Assembly: GCF_046845755.1 (NCBI RefSeq)
Contig: NZ_CP177357.1
Location: 1,488,001 to 1,552,000 of the forward strand
Direction: 5' to 3'
DNA from: Rubrivirga sp046845755
GTDB lineage: Bacteria; Bacteroidota; Rhodothermia; Rhodothermales; Rubricoccaceae
DNA length: 64,000 nt
Part shown: piece by piece, positions 35,280-44,137 of the stretch
Layout: each line of letters starts with the position of its first letter
How positions within the stretch are numbered: the stretch's first letter is position 1
Notes under the pieces: generated by a model
What the model was told of the DNA's origin: nothing
The model's input: only the letters and a program-made list of their open reading frames with translations
Database searches by the model: none
Made by a program: the position numbers and the translations under genes

Positions 35280-36047
35280 ATGCTCCCCTCCGACGACCGC
35301 GACGGCATCGTGCTGAGCGTGACGCTGCACGTGGTCGTGCTGCTGCTGCTGGCGCTCGCGTTTGCCGCGCCGCCTGAGGTCACCGACCCGGACTGGCCGC
35401 CGCAGCTGTTGGAGGTCGAGTTCGGCCCTGCGCCCGTGCCGCCCGAGATCGTCGGGGAGCCCGAGGCCGCCGAGGCGGGGGCCCCATCGCGGGCGATGGA
35501 GCAGCCCGAGGAGGAGCGACCGACCCCGCCGGCGCCGTCGCCGGCCCGGATCCCCGAGCGACAGCCGACGCCGCCCAAGCCGGACCGCCCGCTCCCGCGC
35601 CCGGCCCAGGCCGACGACGCGCCCGCCGCGCGGCCGAACCCGCCGTCCCGAGCGACCCGCCCGGAGCCCGACCCGCGCGCCGCGCGCCAGCCGGAGCCGA
35701 GCACGAGCGCCGGCACCTCGGAGGGCACGAGCCGGAGTGCGGGCGCGGACACCGGGGCCGGCCGGGGCTCGGGAGGCGACGCCCCCGCCGAGGTCGGCTT
35801 TCAGTTCGGCAACCGGACCTACGACTGCCCCACGCCGCCGTTCAGCGGGGTCGAGGGCGAGGTGACGTACCGCGTCACCTTCGCGCCGAACGGCCGCTAC
35901 GTCGCCGACCGGCCGGTCACGCGGAATGGGGCGCTCGACGCCTCCGTCCGGTCCGTCATCTCGCGGTGCCGCGCTGAGGCGCTGCCCTCGAACGCGCTCC
36001 AGGTCAACCAGACGACCCAGGCGACCTTCCGCTTCCGCGCGAACTGA
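35280..36047 (+). CDS. TonB-family protein
   Basis: 255 aa. One N-terminal membrane helix (GIVLSVTLHVVVLLLLALAFA), a long Pro/Glu/Arg/Ala-rich periplasmic spacer (about 45-170), and a C-terminal domain (about 185-255: CPTPPFSGVEGEVTYRVTFAPNGRYVADRPVTRNGALDASVRSVISRCRAEALP) with two Cys likely bridged. TonB links the proton motive force to outer membrane transporters. No ExbB/ExbD is adjacent. Its end overlaps the convergent DUF2156-like gene by 44 bp. Confidence 0.88.
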   Translation: MLPSDDRDGIVLSVTLHVVVLLLLALAFAAPPEVTDPDWPPQLLEVEFGPAPVPPEIVGEPEAAEAGAPSRAMEQPEEERPTPPAPSPARIPERQPTPPKPDRPLPRPAQADDAPAARPNPPSRATRPEPDPRAARQPEPSTSAGTSEGTSRSAGADTGAGRGSGGDAPAEVGFQFGNRTYDCPTPPFSGVEGEVTYRVTFAPNGRYVADRPVTRNGALDASVRSVISRCRAEALPSNALQVNQTTQATFRFRAN

Positions 36048-36987
36048 GCCGCTCGCGTACCGCTGCGGCGGCGGAGCGGGCCTCGTCGGCGACGGCCGCT
36101 GCGAGCGCGCGGGCGACGAACCACGTCGGGGAGCCGGCTGCGAACGCGGCGGCCACGGCGTGGAAGGTGAGCACGGTGATGGGGGCGCCGTCGGTGACAA
36201 GGTGGAGCGGTCGCCAGCGGTCGGGCTCGAACTTGGCCTTGAATCGCTCCAGCCCCTCGAAATTGTAGAAGCGCGAGGCGTGCGCGCGCGTCCACCAAAG
36301 CAGGCCGCGGACGAGCCGAGACGGCGCCGGTCGGCTCAAGGGCGCGAACGTCGACAGGGGCACCAGCCCGAGCGTGAACGCGGTGTCGGGCGGCAGGCAG
36401 GCGACGACCGCGTCGAGCAGCAGGGCGGCCGTTCCGTTCGGGGCGTCGCGGCGCTGGATGATCCACTCGACGAACACCTCCGGCCCGGGTCGAGCGACGG
36501 CGTAGCCGACAATCCGGCTGTCCCGGGTCGCCGTCCAGAACCGGCGGTCGTCAGGGGCATCGAGAACGAAGGGGTCCGCGAGGAATGCCAGCGGAGGGAG
36601 GCCCCGCCGCGCGAGCCAGTCGGTGAGGACGGGTGCGAGGCCGGGGGCCTCCGACACGGGCAGCGGGGCGACAGTGACGCCCTTGTTTCGGGCCCGCGCG
36701 AGCTGGGCCCGCACCGACGCCTTCCGTTTCTTAATCCGGGCCCACGACCCGGGGTGCCACACGGGCTCCGCGCCGATCACCACCGACGGACGGTCGTCGG
36801 CGATGGCGTGGGGATGCTCGACCCCGAACCAGAGCACCCGGGCCCCTGCGCGCCGCGCGTCACCCTCGAACCGGGCGGCCGTCGCCGGGTCGCCGTCCGA
36901 CGGCTCGCCCGCCGCGACGCGGACGGCGCCCCACGACCGGACCTCCACGTAGTCGACCCGCGCGTCGCCTGAGGTCCATGTTTGAAT
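36004..36987 (-). CDS. DUF2156-like acyltransferase fold protein
   Basis: About 328 aa counting the GTG at 36990 as start (its first three bases lie in the 4-bp overlap with the upstream Wzi gene). KKRKASVRAQLARARNKGVTV and FYNFEGLERFKAKFEPDRWRPLHLV match the C-terminal GNAT-type domain of phosphatidylglycerol lysyltransferases (DUF2156/LPG synthase), which transfer aminoacyl groups to lipids or other acceptors. Here only the catalytic-type domain is present, without the multi-helix membrane part. The substrate is unknown. Confidence 0.75.
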   Translation of the reverse strand: MQTWTSGDARVDYVEVRSWGAVRVAAGEPSDGDPATAARFEGDARRAGARVLWFGVEHPHAIADDRPSVVIGAEPVWHPGSWARIKKRKASVRAQLARARNKGVTVAPLPVSEAPGLAPVLTDWLARRGLPPLAFLADPFVLDAPDDRRFWTATRDSRIVGYAVARPGPEVFVEWIIQRRDAPNGTAALLLDAVVACLPPDTAFTLGLVPLSTFAPLSRPAPSRLVRGLLWWTRAHASRFYNFEGLERFKAKFEPDRWRPLHLVTDGAPITVLTFHAVAAAFAAGSPTWFVARALAAAVADEARSAAAAVRERLSSRGSGRSPGSSG

Positions 36988-38621
36988 CACGGGCGCACGG
37001 CGAGGCCGAGGCGGAAAAACACGTCGTCTGGTCGATCATCCCAGAACTGCGCGTCCCCGTAGAAGCGCAGCGCGACGCCGCGAGCGGGTTCGATCTCGAC
37101 CTGGGCGCGCAGCCCGGGGCCGCGAAAGACGTCACCGGCGAGGAAGGGGGCCCGTCCGTCGTCTGGTGGCGTTCCGAGCCGCACGTCGCCGCCCGCCTGG
37201 GTGACGCTGCCGTCCTCAGCGATCGGGTTGCGGCCTTTCCGGACGTAGCGGCCCGAGATGCGCGCCCGGGCCCGGAACGGCAGCCACGCCTCGGCGCCGA
37301 CGAGCCACTGGTCCGCGTTCGGCCCGAGCGGGTGGCCGAGCCCGAATCCGTTGTGGACGTACGAGTTGAAAAAGTCGCCGTCGTCGACGAAGCGGTGCGT
37401 GTAGGTGTACGGCTCGATGCGCACGTACTCGCCGAAGGCCGACAGGCCGGAGCCCGGCACCGCCGCCCGCCAGCCGGTCTGGATCGCCCACTTGTTGCCA
37501 TACTCGCCGTCGCCGAGCGTCGCCGTCGCGAGGTCGTCCACGAGCCATGTGAAAGAGGCTTCGACGCCGGGAAGCGGGCGGACGGTCGTCTCCAACGAAA
37601 AGAGCGTGTTGTCGCGGTCGTAGAGCGCGTGCTCGGCGGCCTTGACGGGGAAGAGGGGGTTGAGGTACGCGAGCTCCGGCCCTCGCCGCCCGTAGACCGC
37701 CATGCCGGTATAGGCCCACGTCCACCAGCCGGTCGGCTGAATCTCGAAGCGGTGAATGGCGAGAAAGCGATCGGGCGCGTCGAAAAAGAGGGAGTCGCCA
37801 GTACTGACCACGTCGGGCGCACTGCTCATCGCGGCGTGAACCGCCTCCAGGGTGATGCTTCGCGTCCGCAGGCCGAGGCGCACGAAGGGGAGGTAGTCCG
37901 CGTTCGCCGACAGCACGACGGGCGCCTCGGCGCTGGCGCCGTAGACGAGCCGCTCGTTCGCGATCTCGGCCGAGAACGCCCCCGCCACGACGCGCGCCGA
38001 CGCCGTCGTCTGGTCGAAGGGGCCCGTGATGTTGGACGGGTCGCGCGCGACGTAGTACAGGGGCGCCAGCAGGGGGTCGTCGGCCAGCACGGCCGCGTCG
38101 CCGGTTATCTGAGTGCCCGACAGCGTGCTCGTGTACAGCCCGAGCCAGTCGCGGTACGAGGCTTCGAAGGTGAGCCGGGCGCTGCGCGCGAGGCCCCCCG
38201 GCGTGCCGTCGGCGTCGCGGCCCTCGACGACGCCCTCGCCCCAGACGCTGGCGCGCCAGTCGGCGTCGCGCGCGTAGATGAAGGTCCGCTCCGCATCGGG
38301 GTCGAGGAGCCGGGCGCCCCCGTCGCCCACAAAACTGTGGACCCGGTCGAGCGGCTCGAAGAACTCGCGGCGGAACTCGCCGAGCCAGAACCGTCCCCCC
38401 GGCCCCAGGCGGTCGGCCCGGGCCGCCAGCGAGTCGAGGTGCGTCCGGACGACGCGGCGGTCGACGGGGCGCGTCTCGTGGCGGTATTCGGGGAGCGCGC
38501 CGGCGACCCGCTGGATGACGAGCCAGTCGTAGACGCGGTGCTCGGCGGGGACGATCTCGGGCTGTGCGGCCACCGCGCTCGCCAGCGACGCGAGAAGAAG
38601 GAGGCCAAGCGTGCGGTGCAT
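36987..38621 (-). CDS. capsule assembly Wzi family protein
   Basis: 544 aa with the signal peptide MHRTLGLLLLASLASAVAAQ. Start at the ATG at 38621 (a TTG two codons earlier is possible). Wzi proteins are outer membrane barrels that anchor surface capsule. Typical segments: RYDWLVIQRV-like N-terminus, LHAASSAP-like (VHAAMSSAPDVVSTG), RRGPELAYLNPLFP, WLVDDLATATLGDGEYGNKWAIQTGW. It is divergent from a sugar transferase gene with TAnnTT elements for both, and coupled to the DUF2156-like gene downstream. Confidence 0.85.
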   Translation of the reverse strand: MHRTLGLLLLASLASAVAAQPEIVPAEHRVYDWLVIQRVAGALPEYRHETRPVDRRVVRTHLDSLAARADRLGPGGRFWLGEFRREFFEPLDRVHSFVGDGGARLLDPDAERTFIYARDADWRASVWGEGVVEGRDADGTPGGLARSARLTFEASYRDWLGLYTSTLSGTQITGDAAVLADDPLLAPLYYVARDPSNITGPFDQTTASARVVAGAFSAEIANERLVYGASAEAPVVLSANADYLPFVRLGLRTRSITLEAVHAAMSSAPDVVSTGDSLFFDAPDRFLAIHRFEIQPTGWWTWAYTGMAVYGRRGPELAYLNPLFPVKAAEHALYDRDNTLFSLETTVRPLPGVEASFTWLVDDLATATLGDGEYGNKWAIQTGWRAAVPGSGLSAFGEYVRIEPYTYTHRFVDDGDFFNSYVHNGFGLGHPLGPNADQWLVGAEAWLPFRARARISGRYVRKGRNPIAEDGSVTQAGGDVRLGTPPDDGRAPFLAGDVFRGPGLRAQVEIEPARGVALRFYGDAQFWDDRPDDVFFRLGLAVRP

Positions 38622-38624
38622 GCC

Positions 38625-38632
38625 CAAAGCTA
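38625..38632 (-). promoter_or_regulatory. -7 element for the Wzi gene
   Basis: TAGCTTTG on the minus strand, an exact TAnnTTTG match, 3 bp before the ATG at 38621. It implies a leaderless or very short-leader message. A divergent element for the sugar transferase gene lies 42 bp away. Confidence 0.6.
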
Positions 38633-38673
38633 GCCGTCCACCGAAGCCGGTTGCGCGCCCCCGGACGGGCGCC

Positions 38674-38681
38674 TACCTTCT
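38674..38681 (+). promoter_or_regulatory. -7-like element for the sugar transferase gene
   Basis: TACCTTCT, 18 bp before the TTG start at 38700. The same eight bases occur before the RsbW-like gene at 59699. Confidence 0.5.
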
Positions 38682-38699
38682 CGGGGTCACCCCACCCCT

Positions 38700-40211
38700 T
38701 TGCCCGAGACCCTTTCGTTACGCGCACCACGCCTGCCGCGCTTGTCTCGTCGCATTGAGATCCTCGCCCTCACCCTGGGGGACGCCCTCGCCTCCGTCGT
38801 CGCGCTCAGCGTCGCCGCCTGGGGCCCGGCGGCCGTGTCGTGGCTGCCGCCCGTGGTCGGGTCGGTCCCGCTCGCGAGCGCCCTGCTGGTGGCCGCGTGG
38901 GTGTTGCTGTTCGCCTTTTCCGGGCTCTACGCCGAACGCTACGCCCGCGGCCGTCTCGACGAGCTGGTGACGCTCGCCAAGGTGGTCGCCTTCGGCTGCC
39001 TCGCCCTCCTCTTTGGCGTCGTCATCGACCGGGTGCAGGGCGGCGACGTGCGGACGGCGATCGGCTCCTACGCGCTGGCGCAGTTCGTGGCCGTCGGCGG
39101 CGTGCGGCTCGTGCTCCGCGCCATCCAGCGCGCGCTCGTGGTCCGGGGCTACGGCCGCCACCGCGCCGTCGTGGTCGGGTGGTCCGACCGCGTCGAGCCG
39201 CTGTACCACGATCTCGCGCGGTACCCGGCGGCCAACATCGAGATCGTGGGCGCGCTCCGCCTGCGAGCTCCGTCCGACGTGCCCGTGCTGGCGGACGGGA
39301 CGCCTGCGCCGGTGACGTTCACCGAGCGGTTTCCCGGCGGCGACGCCCTGCCCGACGGGGCCATCGAGGTGACGGCCGCCGGCGCGCCCGAGGCGGCCGT
39401 CGCTGAGTTGCCCGGCCTGATCGACCGGCTCAACGTCCAGGACGTCATCATCGCGATCGGCTCCGAGGACCACGCGACGCTCGACGAGGTGCTCCGCGTC
39501 TGCGACGGGAAGGCGGTAACGCTCAAGCTGGTGCCCGACTTCTACGCGGCGGTCGGCGGGATGGCGCGAACGGAGCACACGTACGGCCTGCCGCTGATCG
39601 AGGTGCTGCCGGAGCCGATGCCGGCCTGGGAGCGGCGCACCAAGCGCATCGCCGACGTGGTCGTGAGCGCGCTCGTGCTCCTGCTCGGGGCGCCGGTCTG
39701 GCTCGCGGTCGCCGGCCTCGTCCGGGCCACGTCGCCGGGCCCGGCGATCTACCGGCAGACACGGGTGGGTCGCCTCGGCAAGCCGTTCACGATGCTCAAG
39801 TTCCGGACGATGGTGGACGACGCCGAACGCCACACCGGGCCGGTCTGGGCCGAAAAGCGCGACGACCGCGTGACCCCCATCGGCCGGTGGCTCCGCCGCC
39901 TGCGCATCGACGAGATCCCCCAGATGTGGAACGTGTTCGTCGGCCACATGAGCCTGGTCGGCCCGCGCCCCGAGCGGCCCTACTTCGTCGACAAGCTGGC
40001 CGATCGGATCCCGCTCTACAGCCGCCGCCACCGCGTCCAACCGGGCGTCACCGGGCTCGCGCAGGTCAAGTGGCGCTACGATACCGACCTCGACGACGTC
40101 CGCCAGAAGCTCAAGTACGACCTGTTCTACATCGAGACCATGAGCCTCGGCCTGGACACCAAGATCCTGTTCCGGACGATCCGCACCGCGCTCGCGGGCA
40201 GCGGGCACTAG
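38700..40211 (+). CDS. polyprenyl-phosphate sugar phosphotransferase (WbaP/ExoY type)
   Basis: 503 aa, TTG start at 38700 giving PETLSLRAPRL. Four N-terminal membrane helices are followed by a nucleotide-binding-like region, then the C-terminal Bac_transf domain from about 305 (RRTKRIADVVVSALVLLLGAPVW). KPFTMLKFRTMVDDAERHTGPVWA and DEIPQMWNVFVGHMSLVGPRPERP are the catalytic motifs. It loads the first sugar-phosphate onto undecaprenyl phosphate to start exopolysaccharide or capsule units. Next to a divergent Wzi gene, which fits. Confidence 0.95.
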   Translation: MPETLSLRAPRLPRLSRRIEILALTLGDALASVVALSVAAWGPAAVSWLPPVVGSVPLASALLVAAWVLLFAFSGLYAERYARGRLDELVTLAKVVAFGCLALLFGVVIDRVQGGDVRTAIGSYALAQFVAVGGVRLVLRAIQRALVVRGYGRHRAVVVGWSDRVEPLYHDLARYPAANIEIVGALRLRAPSDVPVLADGTPAPVTFTERFPGGDALPDGAIEVTAAGAPEAAVAELPGLIDRLNVQDVIIAIGSEDHATLDEVLRVCDGKAVTLKLVPDFYAAVGGMARTEHTYGLPLIEVLPEPMPAWERRTKRIADVVVSALVLLLGAPVWLAVAGLVRATSPGPAIYRQTRVGRLGKPFTMLKFRTMVDDAERHTGPVWAEKRDDRVTPIGRWLRRLRIDEIPQMWNVFVGHMSLVGPRPERPYFVDKLADRIPLYSRRHRVQPGVTGLAQVKWRYDTDLDDVRQKLKYDLFYIETMSLGLDTKILFRTIRTALAGSGH

Positions 40212-40259
40212 GCCGAAGGCTGGCGCACGCCGGGGGCGGGCCCGCGGAGTCCGGGCGGG

Positions 40260-40267
40260 TACCTTCG
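40260..40267 (+). promoter_or_regulatory. -7-like element for the E1 gene
   Basis: TACCTTCG, 19 bp before the ATG at 40287. One of the recurring TAnCTTnG elements. Confidence 0.5.
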
Positions 40268-40286
40268 GGGGCCCCTCCCCGGACCC

Positions 40287-42272
40287 ATGCCCCGCCCGAC
40301 CGAAACCGCCGCCCCGACGGCCGTCGACCTCGACCTGTACCGCGCGCTCCAGCTGCCGCGCACGGTCGAGGACAAGATGCTCCGCCTGATCCGCCAGAGC
40401 CGGATCTCAAAGTGGTTCAGCGGCTACGGGCAGGAGGCGATTGCCGTCGGCTGCGCATACGCTCTCGAGGAGCGCGACTGGCTGCTCCCGATGCACCGCA
40501 ACCTGGGGGTGTGGACCACGCGGGGCGTGCCGCTCCGCCCGCTGTTCTGTCAGATGATGGGGCGCGAGGGCGGGTTCACGAAGGGCCGCGACCGGACCTT
40601 CCACTTCGGTCTCCCCGAGCGCCGCATCGTGGGCATGATCTCGCATCTTGCGGCCATGCTCCCCGTCGCCGACGGGCTCGGCCTGGCGTCGACGCTGCGC
40701 GGCGAGGACGCCGTCGCGCTCGCGTTCACCGGCGAGGGGGCCACGCGAGAGGGCGACTTCCACGAGGCCCTCAACCTCGCCGCCGTCTGGCAGCTGCCCG
40801 TCGTGTTCGTGGTCGAGAACAACGGCTACGGGCTCTCGACGCCGACGGCTGACGCGCTGCCCGTCGAGGACATCGCGGATGCGGCGGCGGGCTACGGGAT
40901 GCCCGGCGTCGTCGTCGCCGGGAACGACGTCGACGCCGTGATCGCGGCGGTTCGCGACGCCGCGGCCCGCGCGCGCGCCGGCGACGGGCCGACCCTACTC
41001 GAGATGAAGACGTTCCGCGTGCGCGGCCACGAAGAGGCGTCGGGCACCAAGTACGTCCCGGACGCCCTGATCGCCGAGTGGGAGGCGCGCGATCCGGTCG
41101 CCGCGTATCGCCAGCGTCTCCTCGCCGCCGGCGTCGCCCAAGCCACGCTCGACGCCATCGACGCCGAGCTCGCGGACGAGATCGAGGCCGTCGCCGAGTG
41201 GGCGCTGACCCAGCCGGAGGTGACGTCCACCGACGACCGCGAGCACGGCGACCTGTTCGCGCCCTCCCCCTTCGAGCCGGCGCCCGCGAGCCCCGCCGAG
41301 GACGGCGTCCGGTTTATCGACGCGGTCACCGCCGGGCTCCGCGACGCCTTCGTCGGCGACGACACCGTGTTGCTGATGGGCCAAGACGTGGCCGACTACG
41401 GCGGCGTCTTCAAGGTGACCGCCGGGTTCGTCGAGCAGTTCGGCGCCGACCGCGTCCGCAACACGCCCATCATCGAGAGCGGCGCGCTCGGGTGCGCGCT
41501 CGGGCTCGCGCTCGACGGGTTCCGGCCCGTCGTCGAGATGCAGTACGCCGACTTTATCACGTGCGGGTTCAACCAGATCGCCAACAACCTGGCGACGACG
41601 CACTACCGCTGGGGCGCGCCGGTCCCGGTGACCGTCCGCGCGCCGTTCGGCGGCGGCATCGGCGCGGGCCCGTTCCACAGTCAGAGCCCCGAGGCGTGGT
41701 TCTGCCACATCCCCGGCCTCAAGGTCGTCGTCCCGGCGACGCCCGCCGACGCGAAGGGGCTGACACTGGCGGCCATCGAAGACGACAACCCGGTCCTCGT
41801 CTTCGAGCACAAGGCGCTGTACCGCTCGCTCCGTGGCCCCGTGCCGACGGGCCTGCACCGCGTCGAGATTGGAAAGGCCTCCGTCGTCCGCGAAGGCACC
41901 GACCTGACCGTCGTGACGTGGGGCGTGGGCGTGCAGTGGGCGCTCGCGCTGGCCGACGACGAGACGCTGGGCGGTGCGTCGGTCGAGGTCGTCGACCTGC
42001 GAACGCTGGTGCCGTGGGACCGGCAGACGGTCCGGCTCTCCGTCGAGAAGACGGGGCGGCTGGTGGTGCTCCATGAGGCCGCACGCACCGGGGGCTTTGG
42101 CGCCGAGATCGCGGCGGAGGTGGCCGAGACGTCGTTCGCGGCGCTCGACGCCCCGCCCGCGCGCGTGGGCGGGGCCGACCTGCCGATCGCGTTCTCGAAG
42201 GCCATCGAGGCCGAGATCTACTCGGCTCAGGCCCGGCTCGCCGAGGCCGCTCGCCGGACGCTGGCGTTCTAG
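40287..42272 (+). CDS. 2-oxo acid dehydrogenase E1, fused alpha and beta subunits
   Basis: 661 aa. The alpha part (about 1-320) has the thiamine-diphosphate motif GEGATREGDFHEALNLAAVW...VENN and HRNLGVW, with an HFGLPERR variant of the phosphorylation-loop region. The beta part (about 335-661) starts VRFIDAVTAGLRDAF and has GQDVADYGGVFKVT, TPIIESGALGCALGLAL and HSQSPEAWFCHIPGLKVVVPATP. Similar fused E1 enzymes are known in Bacteroidota, for pyruvate or branched-chain 2-oxo acids; I cannot decide which. E2 and E3 are not adjacent. Confidence 0.93.
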   Translation: MPRPTETAAPTAVDLDLYRALQLPRTVEDKMLRLIRQSRISKWFSGYGQEAIAVGCAYALEERDWLLPMHRNLGVWTTRGVPLRPLFCQMMGREGGFTKGRDRTFHFGLPERRIVGMISHLAAMLPVADGLGLASTLRGEDAVALAFTGEGATREGDFHEALNLAAVWQLPVVFVVENNGYGLSTPTADALPVEDIADAAAGYGMPGVVVAGNDVDAVIAAVRDAAARARAGDGPTLLEMKTFRVRGHEEASGTKYVPDALIAEWEARDPVAAYRQRLLAAGVAQATLDAIDAELADEIEAVAEWALTQPEVTSTDDREHGDLFAPSPFEPAPASPAEDGVRFIDAVTAGLRDAFVGDDTVLLMGQDVADYGGVFKVTAGFVEQFGADRVRNTPIIESGALGCALGLALDGFRPVVEMQYADFITCGFNQIANNLATTHYRWGAPVPVTVRAPFGGGIGAGPFHSQSPEAWFCHIPGLKVVVPATPADAKGLTLAAIEDDNPVLVFEHKALYRSLRGPVPTGLHRVEIGKASVVREGTDLTVVTWGVGVQWALALADDETLGGASVEVVDLRTLVPWDRQTVRLSVEKTGRLVVLHEAARTGGFGAEIAAEVAETSFAALDAPPARVGGADLPIAFSKAIEAEIYSAQARLAEAARRTLAF

Positions 42273-42793
42273 ACGTCGGTCGGGGGCTCGGCCGGGGGCT
42301 CCGGTTCCATCACCTGCTGGCCCTCGTCCGCATCATCAGGCCGGGTGTCCAGCACGTCGAAGGTGAGTTCGTAGTCGCCCGTCTCGCCGGGCGCGAAGCT
42401 GGTCACGACGATGGTCCACTTGCCGGCCTCGGTCGCTTCGAGGACCGCCTTCGTCATCGACGTGTTGCCGGCGGCGGAGTCGTCGACCTCGGTTTGATCG
42501 CCGGTCGGGCTCAGGACCATGAGGTAGGGATCAAAGTCGCCGGAGAGCACCTGGGCGCGGATCCACTGGCCCTCGCGCGCGATGACCTCGTAGGGATCGA
42601 GAAACTCGCCGGAGACGAGCGTGTCGTCGCCGTCTTGGAGCGTGCCGGTGTAGACGCGTTCGGGCGCAGCGGTCGCCGGGGCGGCGTCCGGCGCCACGGT
42701 GGCCGTCTCAGGAGCGACGGCCTCGGGCGCGTCGGCGGCGTCGCCGCACGCGGTCAGGGCGAGAAAGGCGAGGAGGGTGGCGCGGGTCGTCAT
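42269..42793 (-). CDS. PPC-domain lipoprotein
   Basis: 174 aa. Lipobox LTAC at Cys16, then a Pro/Ala/Glu-rich linker, then a bacterial pre-peptidase C-terminal (PPC)-like beta sandwich from about 48 (RVYTGTLQDGDDTLVSGEFLDPYEVIAREGQWIRAQVLSGDFDPYLMVLSPTG...DYELTFDV). Such domains are usually attached to secreted enzymes and bind polymers; here it stands alone. The end overlaps the fused E1 gene by 4 bp. A TAGGTTTC element lies 21 bp upstream of the ATG. Confidence 0.85.
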   Translation of the reverse strand: MTTRATLLAFLALTACGDAADAPEAVAPETATVAPDAAPATAAPERVYTGTLQDGDDTLVSGEFLDPYEVIAREGQWIRAQVLSGDFDPYLMVLSPTGDQTEVDDSAAGNTSMTKAVLEATEAGKWTIVVTSFAPGETGDYELTFDVLDTRPDDADEGQQVMEPEPPAEPPTDV

Positions 42794-42814
42794 GGGGAGG
42801 AAGGTGGCCGGGCC

Positions 42815-42822
42815 GAAACCTA
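42815..42822 (-). promoter_or_regulatory. -7-like element for the PPC lipoprotein gene
   Basis: TAGGTTTC on the minus strand, 21 bp before the ATG. The same eight bases precede the DUF2085 gene. Confidence 0.45.
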
Positions 42823-42869
42823 GCACGAACAGCCCATAACCGAGCGGACCGACGCGGCCCCGCTCCAGT

Positions 42870-43526
42870 TTACCCGACGCGCGATCCGACGACGGCGCCG
42901 CTCGCGGCCACCAGGTGCTCGTACCAGGCGAGCGCCTCGCGGAGCCTCGCGAGCGACTCGCGCGGTGCCCACACCACCGACAGGGTCCGCGTGGTCCGGT
43001 CGTGCGTCTTCGTCCGCTGGCTGTCCCGGACCGGGTTGGCACAAAAGCCCTGGACATCCCGGACGCCGACCAGCCCGGCGAGCTGAATCACCTGCCCGCT
43101 CGCGTTGAACTCGTAGGCATCCTCCGGTCCGCCGACCGCGATGGCAAGCGGCGGCGCGGCCCGGTCGAGGTCGACGACGGAGATCGGCAGCCCGCTGTGC
43201 AGCGAGACCGCGTTGCAGACGTCGACGGCCGCGTTGATCGGCCCCAGAAATCCGCCCTCCGCGGCTTTGACGAGGTACTCCGGCGACGGCTTGCCCCGGC
43301 CCGTGGGCTTGTAGCCGTCGCCACGAAGCAGGTCCCGGACCGCCAGCCGCACCGCCTCGCTCCGCTTAAGGGGAGCCGGTCCGTCGAGCCGGAGGGCGTC
43401 GACCGCCTCCGCCGGCGAGCGCGTCTCGGCCAGCGGCCGGGAATAGGTCGCCGCGAGCAGGCCGACCGCGAGCCCTGGGATCTCGCTTGCGGAGGCGAGC
43501 AGGGCGTCGAGGTCGGGGGCGGTCAT
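42870..43526 (-). CDS. B3/B4 domain protein (tRNA-editing-like)
   Basis: 218 aa. EYLVKAAEGGFLGPINAAVDVCNAVSLHSGLPISVVDLDRAA is the B3/B4 domain found in the beta subunit of phenylalanyl-tRNA synthetase, where it edits mischarged tRNA. Stand-alone members exist (COG3382) and may edit aminoacyl-tRNA or other esters in trans. It is the last gene of the ECF sigma operon, overlapping the preceding DUF4252 gene by 4 bp; the reason for that association is unknown. Confidence 0.88.
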   Translation of the reverse strand: MTAPDLDALLASASEIPGLAVGLLAATYSRPLAETRSPAEAVDALRLDGPAPLKRSEAVRLAVRDLLRGDGYKPTGRGKPSPEYLVKAAEGGFLGPINAAVDVCNAVSLHSGLPISVVDLDRAAPPLAIAVGGPEDAYEFNASGQVIQLAGLVGVRDVQGFCANPVRDSQRTKTHDRTTRTLSVVWAPRESLARLREALAWYEHLVAASGAVVGSRVG

Positions 43527-44137
43527 GGGCGGGCGTCGGTCGTGTCGGGGGCGTCTGCTTCAGGGGGACCGAAGAAGCCGCCCTCGGAGAACGTGTCGCC
43601 GAAAAGATCGCTCTCCGAGCCGTACGCGAGGGCGTCGAGCACGAGGGCCGAGAGGTCACCTCGGAGCCGGGTCACCATCAGCTCGCCGTCGCCGACGACG
43701 ACCGCGACGAGGTCGGTGATGGGCCCATCCTCTCGCTCGCGCGTCATCACCCAGACGGCCTCCGACGAGTCCCGAGCCGTGACGAGGGGGATCCACCCGT
43801 CACGCTCGTAGTCGGTCAGAAACGAGGGGCGCTGGATGGCGAGGGCGTCGACGGTCCCCTCGATGGGCGCGCGGGCGACCTTGATCTGGCGGACGTGGCT
43901 CGAGATGCGGCGGTACGGCTCCGTCGCGCTCGGCGCGACCAGCCTCGTCAGAAACCGGGACGAGCCGATCGTGCCCCGGCCGAACGCGACGGCGAACCCG
44001 CGCCCGACCGTCGCGTCGCCGGTCCGCTCGATCTCGGCGGCGACCTCGCGCTTGGCGCGGCCCATCTCGATGGAAACGCACCCCGACAGGCCGAGGCCCA
44101 TCGCCAGCGCGAGCGCGAGCAAGCGGCTACTGGTCAT
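43523..44137 (-). CDS. DUF4252 lipoprotein, second copy
   Basis: 204 aa. Lipobox LSGC at Cys20. The DUF4252 core follows (EPYRRISSHVRQIKVARAPIEGT, YERDGWIPLVTARDSSEAVWVMTRE, DLVAVVVGDGELMVTRLRGDLS). Such proteins in Bacteroidota are usually encoded with an ECF sigma factor and an anti-sigma factor, as here. Exact function unknown, possibly a periplasmic signal. It overlaps the first copy by 11 bp. Confidence 0.85.
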   Translation of the reverse strand: MTSSRLLALALAMGLGLSGCVSIEMGRAKREVAAEIERTGDATVGRGFAVAFGRGTIGSSRFLTRLVAPSATEPYRRISSHVRQIKVARAPIEGTVDALAIQRPSFLTDYERDGWIPLVTARDSSEAVWVMTREREDGPITDLVAVVVGDGELMVTRLRGDLSALVLDALAYGSESDLFGDTFSEGGFFGPPEADAPDTTDARP

